Shown here piece by piece: positions 36,386 through 47,261 of a stretch of DNA of 64,000 nt. Source of the stretch: Allolobophora icterica (Eukaryota > Annelida > Clitellata > Crassiclitellata > Lumbricidae); assembly GCA_963556255.1 (NCBI GenBank), contig OY744605.1:36033896-36097895 (forward strand), written 5' to 3'. The notes below the pieces were generated by a model. It was not told where the DNA came from. It worked only from the letters and a program-made list of their open reading frames with translations, and ran no database searches. Every line of letters starts with the position of its first letter. Position 1 is the first letter of the stretch. The translations under genes were made by a program, and so were the position numbers.

Positions 36386-36784
36386 ATAAGCTGGTGCCCT
36401 GTGCTTGGCTTTCCAGTAGCGCTTTAGAAATTTGGAGTATAGTATACGATTACGAAGACGCAAAATATTAGCAAACAGCAGAAAATTTTCATTTATATAA
36501 CAATAAAAAAACTAAACAAGTTGTGATGTTCGTTGTATTCATACAGTGCACTTATATCGTATACGTTATATGGTGCCTCTCCAAGATACCTATTCAGAGG
36601 CGCTCATAGCCCAACACCGGCGATAAAAAAAACGATTTCAAGAGCGTCTATCGCTCGGTTTAAGTAAAAGTAGCCTAACTACTCGTTATATAGTCTAGTA
36701 GCAAGGAATCTATATCTAGAGTAAAAAAGAGTGAAAAATAATTGTATATTCGGTATAAATTTAAATGTGGCAATATCTGTGCGC
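36386..36784. other. No recognised gene
   Basis: AT-rich sequence with nothing assignable. Confidence 0.4.
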
Positions 36785-37137
36785 AAAGCTTGACCGACTC
36801 GGTGTATTGTATTGTATTGTATTGTATTTGGATATTTATAAAGCGCTTCTAGCGGGAGGGCCATTCAGAAGCGCTCCCAGTGCGAGAGACCCCGAGAGAA
36901 AAAGCAAGTTTTAAGAAAGGTAAAAGAGGAAGAGACGTTATAACTGAGAGAATAGAAGAACGAACGAACAGAGGAAGCTCATTCCAAAGAGCAGGGCCAA
37001 TGGAGGCAAAAGACCTAGATTGAGCCCGAGAAGTCCTGACCCGGGGAACGAGGAGGTCAAAACGGTCAGATGAACGAAGAGGACGAAGAGAAGCAGCAGA
37101 GTGAGGGTGTGATATCATGCGATTATTTGTTCGCATT
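36785..37137 (-). mobile_element. LINE 3' end, CR1/L2-like
   Basis: The minus strand encodes SSDRFDLLVPRVRTS, AQSRSFASIGPALWNELP and LKLAFSLG, the usual RT C-terminus of this group. It ends in AGCGCTTTATAAATATCC with an (ATACA)n tail at about 36805-36830. Confidence 0.8.
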
Positions 37138-37543
37138 CGGAGGAGAATACTTCACCCCTCATTTTTGCTTTTCCAGAAGTAGAAAAAGGTAAATGATAAT
37201 ACAGTTGTAAATATTATTTTATATTACTTTCAATGAAATAAGTTCCTCTGGGGAAATATACGTTAAACAAAATGGATGTCTTTACGCTGTAGACCTCCGT
37301 CAGTTGTAGCTAATGAGTGATTCGAAGAAAGCTGCTTTGTCTGTCTTTCGTTTTTCAAGAACTTATTCACTGATAAAATATTTACAAGTTACAGTTTTAA
37401 CCGCTATATCGAGGAGTAACCTTTATTCTATGCAAGTTAGTGCACCGTGTCTATATGTATCTGTGATATATATATAAGCTTATATTTTATATAAGCTTAT
37501 ATATATATATACACACATATATATACATCCATATACTATAGTA
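37138..37543. other. No gene; palindromic TA-rich stretch
   Basis: Contains ATATAAGCTTATAT repeated in inverted order at about 37465-37510. The rest is unassigned. Confidence 0.4.
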
Positions 37544-37545
37544 TA

Positions 37546-38165
37546 CAGGGTGGCGCAAAGAAAGTGAGACCGCCTAGTATAATATCAAGTAATAAATTTC
37601 TGTGTAAGTTTTTCTTCAAAGAAAAACAAGTAAATTGCCAAATGATAATTTATACAAAATCAGAAATCAAATTCAATGTGTCCTCCTCGGTTCTCAACAG
37701 TTTTTTTCTAAACGTCTGCCCCACTGGTCAATGCTTCTGTTTATAAACTGCTGAGAGAGTTTTTATACTCTTCAACAATACCAGTTTCAATTGATCTAGG
37801 CCTATATTGTTTCAAATTTACGACGAAGTATAGACTTTTTGTTGTAGAGCACCCAAAAAGCATAATCTACAGGGCTTAGGCCCGGGCTATTTGGGGGTCA
37901 CATGTTTGGTTCGATGGAGGTGACATTCTCCCGAAGAAGGAGGTTGATCGTGTTTCTTGCCGTGTGCGATGGAGCTCCGTCCTGTTGCAGTGTCCAGCTT
38001 TGACGATTAGGCCTGCATCTCGTTCGAATGTTCACGGAATAGTGACATCACACGTTGAGTTAATGAGTAAGGATATTTTTCAGTTTAAAAAACCGCCCAA
38101 AACATAATTTGATATATATTGCACAAGATTTCATGAGGCGGTCCCACTTTTTCTGCGCCACCCTG
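37546..38165 (-). mobile_element. Tc1/mariner-like (DD37D type) relic
   Basis: The ends CAGGGTGGCGCAAAGAAAGT and the complement of CAGGGTGGCGCAGAAAAAGT form an imperfect inverted repeat of about 29 bp. TA flanks the left end; TG stands on the right, perhaps a decayed TA. On the minus strand, about 38010-37810 reads QQDGAPSHTARNTINLLL...SPVDYAFWVLYNKK. Counting from QQD to SPVD gives 37 intervening residues, the spacing of the maT (DD37D) group. A TGA replaces an expected Trp codon before PPNSP. Only the C-terminal third of a transposase is present, so this is an internally deleted, dead copy. Confidence 0.75.
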
Positions 38166-38469
38166 TGTGCATCTTACCTTTATTCCCATTAAGCAAAGTC
38201 ATGTCATGCCGCATGGCTGCACACTCCAAAAACTTTGTAAATTAGTTTCAAAATGAAAACAAATATATTATTGGCAAATATATACGCATTACAGCCTATG
38301 TTTAAATATAATGTTTTACTCTCAACAGGCTAGTTTTTACTCTCAAAATATAATTATTCGGCGATTTTCTGCATAGGTGCTATAAACCTTAAAATGGTTT
38401 AGGCCTAAATCTTTTCTTACTGATCGTGCGCAGATGGTAGTACTTGGCGGCTCTACATATAGATAGTTC
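38166..38469. other. No recognised gene
   Basis: AT-rich sequence with nothing assignable. Confidence 0.4.
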
Positions 38470-39895
38470 GCCCTAGGTTAGAGTCTCCCTGGGTGACCCA
38501 CAGGGGTCAGTCCTAGGTCCCATCTTATAAATAATCTTTAAGGCAGACATCCCCTCTGTGATGGCTAAAAGCATCTCTATATATGCTGATGATGTCCATA
38601 CTCTTGTACGTGGCTCACCTTCTGAGCAGATCACCTTGGCTGAGGTGACTGGGATGTTAGCAAATGATCTCCACCACTGGATGTCTGCAAATAGGCTTAA
38701 TCTCAATCCTACAAAGACCAAATTGATCTGGCTTGGTATCAGGCAGCAGTTACAGAAGATTGATCTAAAATTGCTGGCTTAACTTTTCCCTGGTTTTACT
38801 TTTTCCGCCAGTGTTCGTGACCCGGATGTCACACTAGACAGTGCCTTGACTTTCACCACAGTATAAATAATTACACAGTACGTCGACTCCCGGCCTCTGC
38901 AGCAGTCAGAATGTGTGACCAAAAAACATCTTGAAAGAGAACGTTTCCATGCCGATACACCGGAAACAATCACATCAAATATTTTTTAAACGTTACAACA
39001 ACATTGAGGACTACACGCCGATATATCGGAATCCATCAAATAAAATATTTTTAAACTTTTAAACAACATCGAGAACTTCATTAGAATTAACAATATTATT
39101 TTTAACGTTAATTTCAGCTTAAATCTATAATTCAGGAGCTCAGATTCAAGATGGCGTCGCAATCACGTGACCATAAAAACTAGTCAACAGCCAGCAATGA
39201 GAGTCGACGTACTGTGTAATTATTTATACTGTGCCTTCACTGACCATCTGTTTCTTCTGACCCGTTCTTGTTACTACCAACTGAGACGTCTTAGAGTCAT
39301 CAGGAGATCGGTGTCTTATACCGTGTTTACGACCATGGTACATGCCTTTGTATCTTCAAGCATTGATTATTGCAACTCGCTGTTAATTGGGCTCCCTAAT
39401 GTTCGGCTGTTTCCTGTACAATCGGTATTAAATGCTGCTGCATGCTAGACTTATTGTCCGCTTACTCCGATACTCACACATTACCTTATAGATATGCAAA
39501 ATGAACTTCACTGGCTCCCTGTCCTGTTTCGTATTAGATACTAGGTCCTTCTTCTAGTCACTAGATCCCAGTTGGGCTTAGCACCTGAACGCCTTTCTGA
39601 ACTGATGAGCAAACAAATCTGTTCACGCTCCGCTCACCCCATCCGTTCTGCTGACCGACTGGATTTGTTCGTACCTCGGTCGCGAACCTCATTAACTCAG
39701 CATCGGGCCTTTGCTGTGGCTGGCCCTTTACTTTGGAATGAACTCCCTCCTGCGATTCGGAGCAAGATGCCTGAGGCGTTTTCACAAGCTTCACTTCAAT
39801 GCTTAAATACTTCTTTTTGCACGAGCCTATCACGTTGAGAGCGCTTCTGAATAGCTGTGCTGCGAGGAGCGCTTTATTAATATTTAGGCCTATAT
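38470..39895 (+). mobile_element. LINE fragment with RT, split by a 377-bp element
   Basis: The plus strand reads GDPQGSVLGPIL, then SISIYADDVHTL (YADD at 38582-38593 with both Asp), ANRLNLNPTKTKLIWLG, and after the insertion LTRSCYYQLRRLRVIRRSVS, SSIDYCNSLLIGLP, ELHWLPV, SADRLDLFVPRSRTS and AGPLLWNELPPAIR. The tail region is near 39840-39895. There is an early in-frame TAA at about 38527 and frameshifts near 39445. This is RT palm to C-terminus of a CR1/L2-like element, truncated at 5'. Confidence 0.85.
38857..39233. mobile_element. 377-bp DNA element with perfect 33-bp TIRs
   Basis: The terminal inverted repeats are identical over 33 bp, starting CACAGTATAAATAATTACAC and ending TACGTCGACTC. 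The flanks CTTTCAC (38850-38856) and CCTTCAC (39234-39240) suggest a 7-bp target duplication with one change. Its removal restores the RT reading VTLDSALTFT-DHLFLLTRS. The interior contains a diverged ~63-bp tandem repeat (CCGATACACCGGAA / CCGATATATCGGAA). The superfamily is undetermined. Confidence 0.85.
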
Positions 39896-40732
39896 TACAT
39901 TACAGTACATTACATTATGATTATCTTTGAAACTGCAATGCATCTCTACGTAAACAAGACGTTATACTTCCTAACCGTCAGAGGCGCTGCGGTGCATAGG
40001 CGCTCCTAAAGTCACACGACCCTTAAAAAGGACTTTCCAGTCATAGGTGTAATTACCAAAGTTACGCCCGTGTTTTCAGTCCTCTGTAATATTAGTCATT
40101 CTATAGGCTACTAATCAGGACCTATGAAAATACAGGACTGAAAAGTCCTAATTTAACGTTGTGTGGCTAGTTGGAACGTATTGTATTGTATACGAATTTA
40201 TAAAGCGCCTTTTCCAGTACACCCTAATCAGAGGCACGTGGCCAGGCACGTGGCCAGGTGCATGGCGGACAGGAAAAAGCGCGTCCTGTTTACATAACAA
40301 TGCATCAAGTGTATTAGTTACCGTATTTACGAAAATCGACTAATAATTACTTTTGCATGGTAAAACATTGCACGTGGGAAGTAAAACATAAAGTTTAATA
40401 TCAGGCATGAAAATGAAGCGGGGCGACAATAACGCAAAACTGGAAACACAATTATCTTGACAAATTTCCAATCCTCTATATTGGCCTATAATCCGCTATT
40501 CATTCTAATAACGAGCGTGTGGAAGTGATATAGGCCTATATACATGTATATGTAAATTTAGGCTACTCAATCATCTTTCTCAGAGAATAAAATAAATTCC
40601 AAGTAAAGCCGTTTAATAAAGGAATTATATTTCTAGATCGCAACAAATTACAGACTCGACAATAATTGCAATTATTTCCGCCACAGAATTTATTGCTCTG
40701 CGTTTGAAGCTTATGAAGCTTATTATGTTGAC
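39896..40732. other. No gene; LINE tail at about 40166-40270
   Basis: ATTGTATTGTATACGAATTTA followed by TAAAGCGCC at about 40182 resembles a minus-strand CR1/L2 3' tail. The tandem AGGCACGTGGCC sits at 40232-40257. The rest is unassigned. Confidence 0.45.
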
Positions 40733-40930
40733 CTATAATCCAGTGATATTTTACTTCTAAAAATAATTCCTAATTCAGTTCTAATTCAGTTCTGAGCTCT
40801 TGAATTTTACTTCTAATTCTAATTTTACTTCACAAATAATTTTACTTCTAATTCCTATTTTAGTTCTCAAATAATTTTACTTCTTAATTTAGTTTTCCAA
40901 ATAATTATTAATTTCCGTGCTGTAAAGGTA

Positions 40931-42111
40931 GGGGAGACCGGGGCTATATGTTACAGGGGGTTATATGTTATATCGATATATCTATGGTGTTTACTTATTT
41001 GTAGTGTATATCTATGTTCTAGCGAATGCACACAGTTGGCCTGCAGGTATAATGGCGGAGCTGTTGATATATTTGACAGCGTGATCAATTTAGGGCAAAT
41101 GAACGTTTTTTAAGCAGATATCTTTTTCAAAGGTAAGTGCGCACTTTTGTTATTTCTGCGGCCAGTTTTAGTGCTTCAGTTGTCATACTCTGCGTGTTGG
41201 TGGCATGGTGATATGTGTTTATACACAGAATATTACTAGCGATGTAGCTTGACCGTTGTATGTGTAAAAGCTTGTTGTTTACGAAGATGTGCCTAGGGGG
41301 CTATATGTTATATTTGTAACATATAGCCCCGCATTATTAACTTGTGCTATTGACTTATTGGCCTATGTAGGCCAATAAGTCTTGATTTCTATGTCATTAA
41401 GAATAAGCTGTAGGCTACCGTGTAACTGCAACGGGCACTAGGTTAATGTTTGAATAATCTGCTCCGAAAACCCGCAAAAAGAGTTCAGTTACGAAAAACA
41501 GCGACAATTATAATAAATCTAAGAAAACGGTTTGCCTGGTTTGCGGCAAATCGTTCGATGAGGACTGGGTACTATGCCTAGAATGTGGTGAATGGGAACA
41601 CGACAATTGCACTGATGGAAACGATTATTATGTATGCCACAACTGTTATGACTCTGACTAGGCCTAAGCTTAAGTAGACCCATTTAACTGATTTCTGATT
41701 TAACTAGTAGTTCAGTTTATTTTTCCTCGTTTTTATTTCATCAACTGTTGAAGAACTTCAGACTTTACATAGGCCTAATCAGTTCTGAATAATCTTTTGT
41801 ATTGTTAGTGATGTTCCTGTTTAATAATCACTTTACATTTACTGTAAAAATGTCAATTCTACCTGTGTAACATTGCAACCCCGAGGAATGTAACATGTAA
41901 CCCCTCTATCGGGGTTATTTGTTACATTCCAGTAGCTTGCCTAACACCAATATTGCACAAAATTCATTAACCATTAACAAAATCTACTGTGACCAATCTG
42001 TGTGTAACATAATGAAGTACTAAACCCCCTTGGTCTTAGGAAAACTCAGGTGCTGAGGAACAGCCAATTTACAAAAAAGTGGGAATTGTAACATATAGCC
42101 CCGGTCTCCCC
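40931..42111 (+). mobile_element. Pogo-like DNA transposon, internally deleted
   Basis: The terminal inverted repeats are perfect over 25 bp, starting GGGGAGACCGGGGCTATATG. A TA dinucleotide flanks both ends (40929-40930 and 42112-42113). The paralogous site in copy 1 (about 7590) is uninterrupted. Inside lies the C-terminal zinc finger of a pogo/jerky-type transposase, but no DDE core or CENP-B-type domain, so it is non-autonomous. The inner TIR motif GGGGCTATATGTTA recurs as a palindrome at 41297-41330 and, diverged, near 41880-41935. Confidence 0.85.
41458..41661 (+). pseudogene. C-terminal zinc finger of pogo-like transposase
   Basis: 67 codons are open to a stop at 41659: a basic linker (APKTRKKSSVTK) followed by CLVCG...WVLCLECGEWEHDNC...YVCHNC. 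The Cys/His spacing is C-X2-C...C-X2-C-X4-H-X2-C...C-X2-C, a PHD-like finger. Such fingers end many invertebrate pogo/jerky-type DDE transposases. An in-frame TAA at 41455 precedes it and no catalytic region exists upstream. Confidence 0.7.
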
Positions 42112-42465
42112 TACATATGCAACGCTTGCAGAGAGAAGCACACCAAACCGGTCTCGAGAAAGAAAAAACTGTTTGAAGTAAAACAATTAAGGGCAGTGGC
42201 GGCGCGTGGGGGGTGCAAGGGGGTGCGGTCGCACCGGGCGGCCACTCGAGGGGGGCGGCACTTTGACTATCTGGAATATTTTTTCGGTTGCTTCCTGTGG
42301 TCAACGTAGTATTTCATTTGGAGTTATTACGTAATTCGTTGCTATAAAATTCAATTAAACTTTAATATCATAATTCAGTTAACTGTAAATCTTCACTGTT
42401 TATGTGAGCTTCAATGTGTTTCTTAGTTTTAAATTGACTTAGATCATTTTAGGCCCAGTTTCTAA

Positions 42466-42873
42466 CAGCGGCGTAGCTAGGATATTTTGAGCCCGAGGAC
42501 GAACTATGAATCTGGCACCCCACCACCTTCCATCAGTTTTACTATTTCACATTTTCCAAATAATCGAGAGGAAATTTTAATTTTGATGTAATAAAATATG
42601 AAAAATACAGATAGTAGGCCTACATGCATGCTGCCCCTTAGTGCTCAATAGGGCGCCAAAATTATACCTGAGAACTGGTTTGTAAGTAATGATCGAGGAT
42701 ATAACTGGAGATATTTGGGGCGCCAAATTAAATCTAATAAATTTATTTGGGAAAAATAGTTAAAACTGTATTAAAATTAAGAGTAAAATTATTTATCTTA
42801 ACCATCATTTTGGCGCTCCCTTTCCTTGGCGCCCGGGGACATATGTACCCCCTCTGCACCCCTAGCTACGCTG
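42466..42873. mobile_element. 408-bp hAT-type MITE, nested
   Basis: The ends are CAGCGGCGTAGCTAGG and CCTAGCTACGCTG, a repeat with one 3-bp gap. The flanks GTTTCTAA and GTTTCCAG match at 6 of 8 positions. Inside, GGGCGCCAAAATTATA and GGCGCCAAATTA-type motifs recur. No coding frame. Confidence 0.65.
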
Positions 42874-42889
42874 GTTTCCAGAAATAATG

Positions 42890-43790
42890 ATTGCGCTTAA
42901 TTGTATTGATAATGTGGTATTACTTCTGATGCACACCTCTCATTTTCTAACCACATCTCCAACCTCTCGCTCTCCTGCTTCATACACATTCGTGGTCTCC
43001 GCCGCATCCGAACCATGCTAAACCCTAAAACTGCCTCAACCATTGCTACCTCCGTTGTTCATTGAAAGCTTGATTACTGCAATTCCCTCTTCCTCGACCT
43101 TGAGTCCACCCAAATCAAGCGTCTCCAACTTATCCAAAACTCACTAGCCAGGGCTGTCACTAGAACGCCCAAACATCATCATGTCACTCCCATCCTTAAA
43201 TCACTCCATTGGTAAAATATCCCAGAGCGAATCCACCTCAGTTCTATCACTAACCTACAACTCCCTACAATATTCCCAGTCCAAGTATCTCCATAATCTC
43301 TTCACCATCCAGGCAACTCGCTCCACCCGGTCATCGTCCTATCTCAGTCTTTCTCGACCGACAGTCACTACTCATCTCAAGTTCTCCTACCGATCCATAT
43401 TCAACACAGGCTACACAGCACCACACCTATGGATTGATCTCCCTCCTCCGAATTCCGCAGCTTCTCAGTTCCTCCATCATCATTACAACCCGTCCTTCAT
43501 CCTCCTCCTCATGTTCCTCTATCACCATCTGGCTTTCCACTCAAAACTGAAGTCTCACCTTTTCAAGTACTCGTATACCCTGACTCATCTTATCCTCCTT
43601 CCAATCATTCTCGCCCTAAACGACACCCGCCTTGACAGCTGCTCTGCCTCTTCTGATGATCTGGCCCCTGGAACTGGACTCGGACCTCCTTTGAACTACT
43701 TTCTGGAGACCAACTTTGATTTGGCCTTCTGGAAACCGGACTCGGACCTCTTTTTGGCTACTCTCTGGAAACTCCCTCTGATTTGATTTG
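42890..43790 (+). mobile_element. LINE RT C-terminal fragment
   Basis: The plus strand reads RGLRRIRTMLNPKTA, LDYCNSLFLDL, QIKRLQLIQNSLARAVTRTP, HVTPILKSLHW and then, shifted, SKYLHNLFTIQATRSTRSSS and FHSKLKSHLFKYSYT. These are RT thumb and C-terminal motifs of a CR1/L2-like element. A TAA at about 43215 and frameshifts break it. A tandem ACTGGACTCGGACCTC repeat lies near 43671-43752. Confidence 0.75.
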
Positions 43791-44840
43791 CTAATGCTAA
43801 AAGTTCTAGGAGCGGATCTGCATCATCTGCTACTGTGCTTTATACTACAGTAGGCTACTAATGGCTAAGGCTACTGTACTGACTACTATCAAACACAACA
43901 CAGACAAAATTTCACTAGATATATGCTTGCCGCCTTACGGGAGGAGGGGGCGGCACGCTGTTGCTTCGCACCACCTTTGAAAAATCCACGCGCCGCCACT
44001 GATTAAGGGTGAAGCTTTTGTCTAACAATGCTGGTAATTTGAATTTTGAGTCGTGTGGTTATCATTAATAAGAAACGAAGAATTATCTAGTATCAGCGAA
44101 ACCGGGTAGGCCTTACTGTGTGGACAATCATATCCAAAACGCTGTACAGACTACAGTCGCTGATGGAATTCATTCAAGTCAGTCGGCAAGATCTAATGCT
44201 CTTAGGCAGCGGCTATGCCAGCGTGTTACCATTCATCTATCCCCCTTCCAAGACTTATATTGCTTGTATTTCTCCAGCTAGTGCTGTTCCACAAATTCCA
44301 TCATTTTCCTCGTTTAGTACTTGGCATGTAGATCTGCCTGCACATGTAGTTTCGTCGAAATGATCAACCCAAAATTGGGCTATCTTGCTTCCTTCCGGTT
44401 AAATTCTCGATAAACTCGTAATTTTACAATTTAACGATCAAACCCGAAATAAAATGGCGTATGAAACCGAGGTCGTTGGTACGCAATTAAGTGGGGACAA
44501 TTATTAGACAACGAAGACCAAGGATAATAGAAATGGTGTGCGCAGCGTCTTCATCTCAACCGAAGTTTTCCAATGGATTTTGTTTGGAGCGCATGCAATT
44601 TTACCGGTACTCGCCTTCGTCTCAACTTAAGCGCCACAAGAAGTAAAATGATTTTACTTCTGAAAATAATTCCTAATTTCGTTCATAATTTTAGTTCGGC
44701 AAATAATTCCTAATTCAATTCTTAATTTCGTTCTTTCTGCTGAAATAATTCCTACTTTTACTTCTAGTTTTCGTTAACGAAATCATTTATTTTTACTTCT
44801 AATTTTAGTTTTCGTTAACGAAAATATCATTGCTATAATC

Positions 44841-46334
44841 GCAAAGCTGGAGTCCACATACTGACAAATTCTACACATATAATTAGGCTTCATTCGCGTT
44901 AACGTCTGCACGTGCTAGTTTTTTTCCCAGTTCTATCCTCTTACCAGACAGCCTGTGACGTGCAGGCACACCTGAAAACCTCTCGAATGGTGCTCCATTC
45001 TTAATTGCCAAGGTGCTTTACATTCGTTAATGAACGTGAAGGGCCTACTTCGAGGCAACGTACCCCGGACTCAAGTGACGTCAACTGCGTGCGACGCGAC
45101 GGTAATGAATGAATTTGCAGCGCTTCTAGAAAAAAAATCGATGGACCATGTGCACCGCAATGATGGTATGATTTTGATCATGCCCTTCACTCGACCCAGG
45201 CTTTATATAGAGCTATAATATGATCACCCTGTCGCCACCTGGTGTTGAATGTTTGCGTTATTGGAAGGCAGACGTGAGAGTCAGTGGCCAGTGGATGCTG
45301 TCGGAATGGAGATCAGAGTCTCAGACGTCGTTCCTTGGGCAGTCATCGATGTAGAGAGACGAAGGCAGCCGTAGAACATTCGCTGGACATAGGCTACGTG
45401 GTCACCTAAAGGTCGCTCGCTCACTTCACCGTCTGCCGTTCACGTTTATTTACGCTTGACCTTCTGCGCTTACAGTCCACTGACGTGTGTATAGTTACAT
45501 CAAACAGTACAATCACAATGATTTAATAACTGCATGGGTGTGGCCGCTTCGTTTCGCCAATATGTCGCTGGCAGGCGCACAGGAGTTAAGCAAATCGAAC
45601 CGGGTTAGTACTTGGAGGAATCACTTTCACGAGAATACCACACCGCCTGGTGCCCACTAAGCCCTCCAATCTTGTGGTGGTCGGTTGTCTATATGTTCTG
45701 TATCTAGATATAAACATGACGCATTTGAAGAAGCTCTGTCACGGCTAAACAGACGCGATTTAAGATCAGGCGAAATGTTTTCCTGAGCTGTTACTGTTAC
45801 AGTTATTTCAGCACGCGAAGACGGTCCAATGCACGAGTCGTTGGGTGACAGGTGGGTGAGATTATCGACCCAGCTGGCAAGAGACAGGACCGGACTGCTC
45901 CCTGGTGTATTCTGTGGCCGCTTCGTCCATCGATGATTGCCCAAGGAACACAAATGAGTACGAAAACAAGTTGATTGGGAGGTTAAAACAATGTCCTCTG
46001 GGCGTGTCTTTGTCTGAGTCGAATGTTAATTAGGCCTCCGACAGGTTCCGACAGGTTTCTCTAGGGCTTATATAGGCTATTGGTTGTCATTTTTTATAGC
46101 ACCTCTTTAGGGATTATTTTCAGAAACGCTAATGACGTTATCTCGGTTAATTTTTAAGGTCTAAAGGTTCAAATGGATGGCGTGATGCTTTAAGAGTTCA
46201 TCATACAGGTTGACCTCAGAGAAAAATTACCATGTATTAAATGACGCTAAGTGTCTTGAAAGACTTTGATATATGCATGCATAAATAGACGTATATTGGC
46301 AGACACATCATACATATACACACATACTTACACA
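44841..46334. other. No gene; inverted repeat 45330-45350 / 45929-45949
   Basis: GTTCCTTGGGCAGTCATCGAT at 45330 faces its near-perfect complement at 45929-45949 (one mismatch). The spacer is about 580 bp with no coding resemblance. No matching target duplication was found. Confidence 0.45.
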
Positions 46335-46365
46335 CGTACATTCAATCATGTGGATTGAATGTACG
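46335..46365. repeat. Perfect 13-bp hairpin
   Basis: CGTACATTCAATC, a 5-nt loop ATGTG, then GATTGAATGTACG. This is a perfect dyad next to a short CA-type repeat. No U-tract follows, and its role is unknown. Confidence 0.75.
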
Positions 46366-46985
46366 GGGTGTTGTCCTTTATGTAGTAGGTCTATTTCCAG
46401 GCATTGTAATGTGTTGTTTGAATGTAACTGAATATTTACATACCGAAGTTTTTTAAATTTGCTCATTTTTGAGAGTTGTTCTTTTTTGTCTTGGTTGTCT
46501 TTTCGTAGGTCCATTGTTTCTTGTTATTGCCAAATACAGGTTGGGCTGATCAGCCGTTTGGTAAAGTGCGTCTCAGGTGTTCGAATAATGAAGCCGTTAA
46601 ACGCGATTAATTCCGGGGTGCTGTCCTGCCATGTAAATCTAGGATCTGGGTTAATCGGGAGAAGAGAGTCTTTAAAACGAAACAAGTTTGAGCCTTCTTT
46701 GATCGGTCTGGGGTCGTTTTGTTGCTTGACCATATGAGTTCAAAGTGCATAAACACCACATGAGTCAACCATATGAGTTGAAAGTGCATAAATATGTGAT
46801 TACGGTTACGAGCAGTTGGCATTTAACGCATGCATCTGGGGTCAGCTGCATAGTCTGGAGAGAGTCCAGAAAGCCGCTTCAACGTCTTAAGATTAGAAGT
46901 CCACTGCTTATACTGATGAGGGAAGATCAAAGAGAACTACAGTCGCGCTCATTATAGCAATCAGCGCAATAGGAAGAGTCATAGG
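46366..46985. other. No gene; short tandem duplication near 46733
   Basis: CATATGAGTT(C/G)AAAGTGCATAAA occurs twice (46732 and 46769). Otherwise nothing assignable. Confidence 0.4.
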
Positions 46986-46986
<1 letters not shown>

Positions 46987-47057
<71 letters not shown>

Positions 47058-47060
47058 GTC

Positions 47061-47091
<31 letters not shown>
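46987..47091. repeat. (ACAG)n microsatellite
   Basis: Nearly pure ACAG tetranucleotide array with a single variant unit near 47058. Confidence 0.97.
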
Positions 47092-47261
47092 GAACATGAA
47101 GAAAGACTGTGCATTAGCGAATGAAGACAGGATGATAAGTCGAGTTATATGGTATTTTTGTCAAGAAATCGCGGCATCGAATTATGAGGATAGTTTCTTA
47201 CGTCGGCGATTGCCAGAGGTTCACCGTATGATGAACGTAAACCTATGATGCGCTGGCTGAA

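Larger units (their letters stand above)
42194..44001. mobile_element. hAT element with CAGTGGCGGCG ends
   Basis: The ends are CAGTGGCGGCGCGTGG and CCACGCGCCGCCACTG (16-bp perfect inverted repeat). The flanks ATTAAGGG (42186-42193 and 44002-44009) are an exact 8-bp duplication. The matching site in copy 1 (about 7652) is uninterrupted. The interior holds a MITE (42466-42873) and a LINE fragment (42890-43790), and no hAT transposase motif was found. G-rich subterminal sequence (GGGGGGTGCAAGGGGGTGCG) is prominent. Confidence 0.9.
40741..44832. mobile_element. hAT-family copy 2, host to nested insertions
   Basis: The left end CAGTGATATTTTACTT is at 40741 and the right end ...AACGAAAATATCATTG is at 44832. 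The flanks CTATAATC (40733-40740 and 44833-44840) form an exact 8-bp target duplication. Subtracting the pogo-like insertion (40931-42111) and the hAT insertion (42194-44001) leaves about 1.1 kb without coding potential. This backbone is shared with 7403-12985. The TTTCGTTAACGAAA palindrome occurs twice near the right end. It is a non-autonomous element with unusually repetitive TTTTACTTCT subterminal sequence. Confidence 0.88.
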
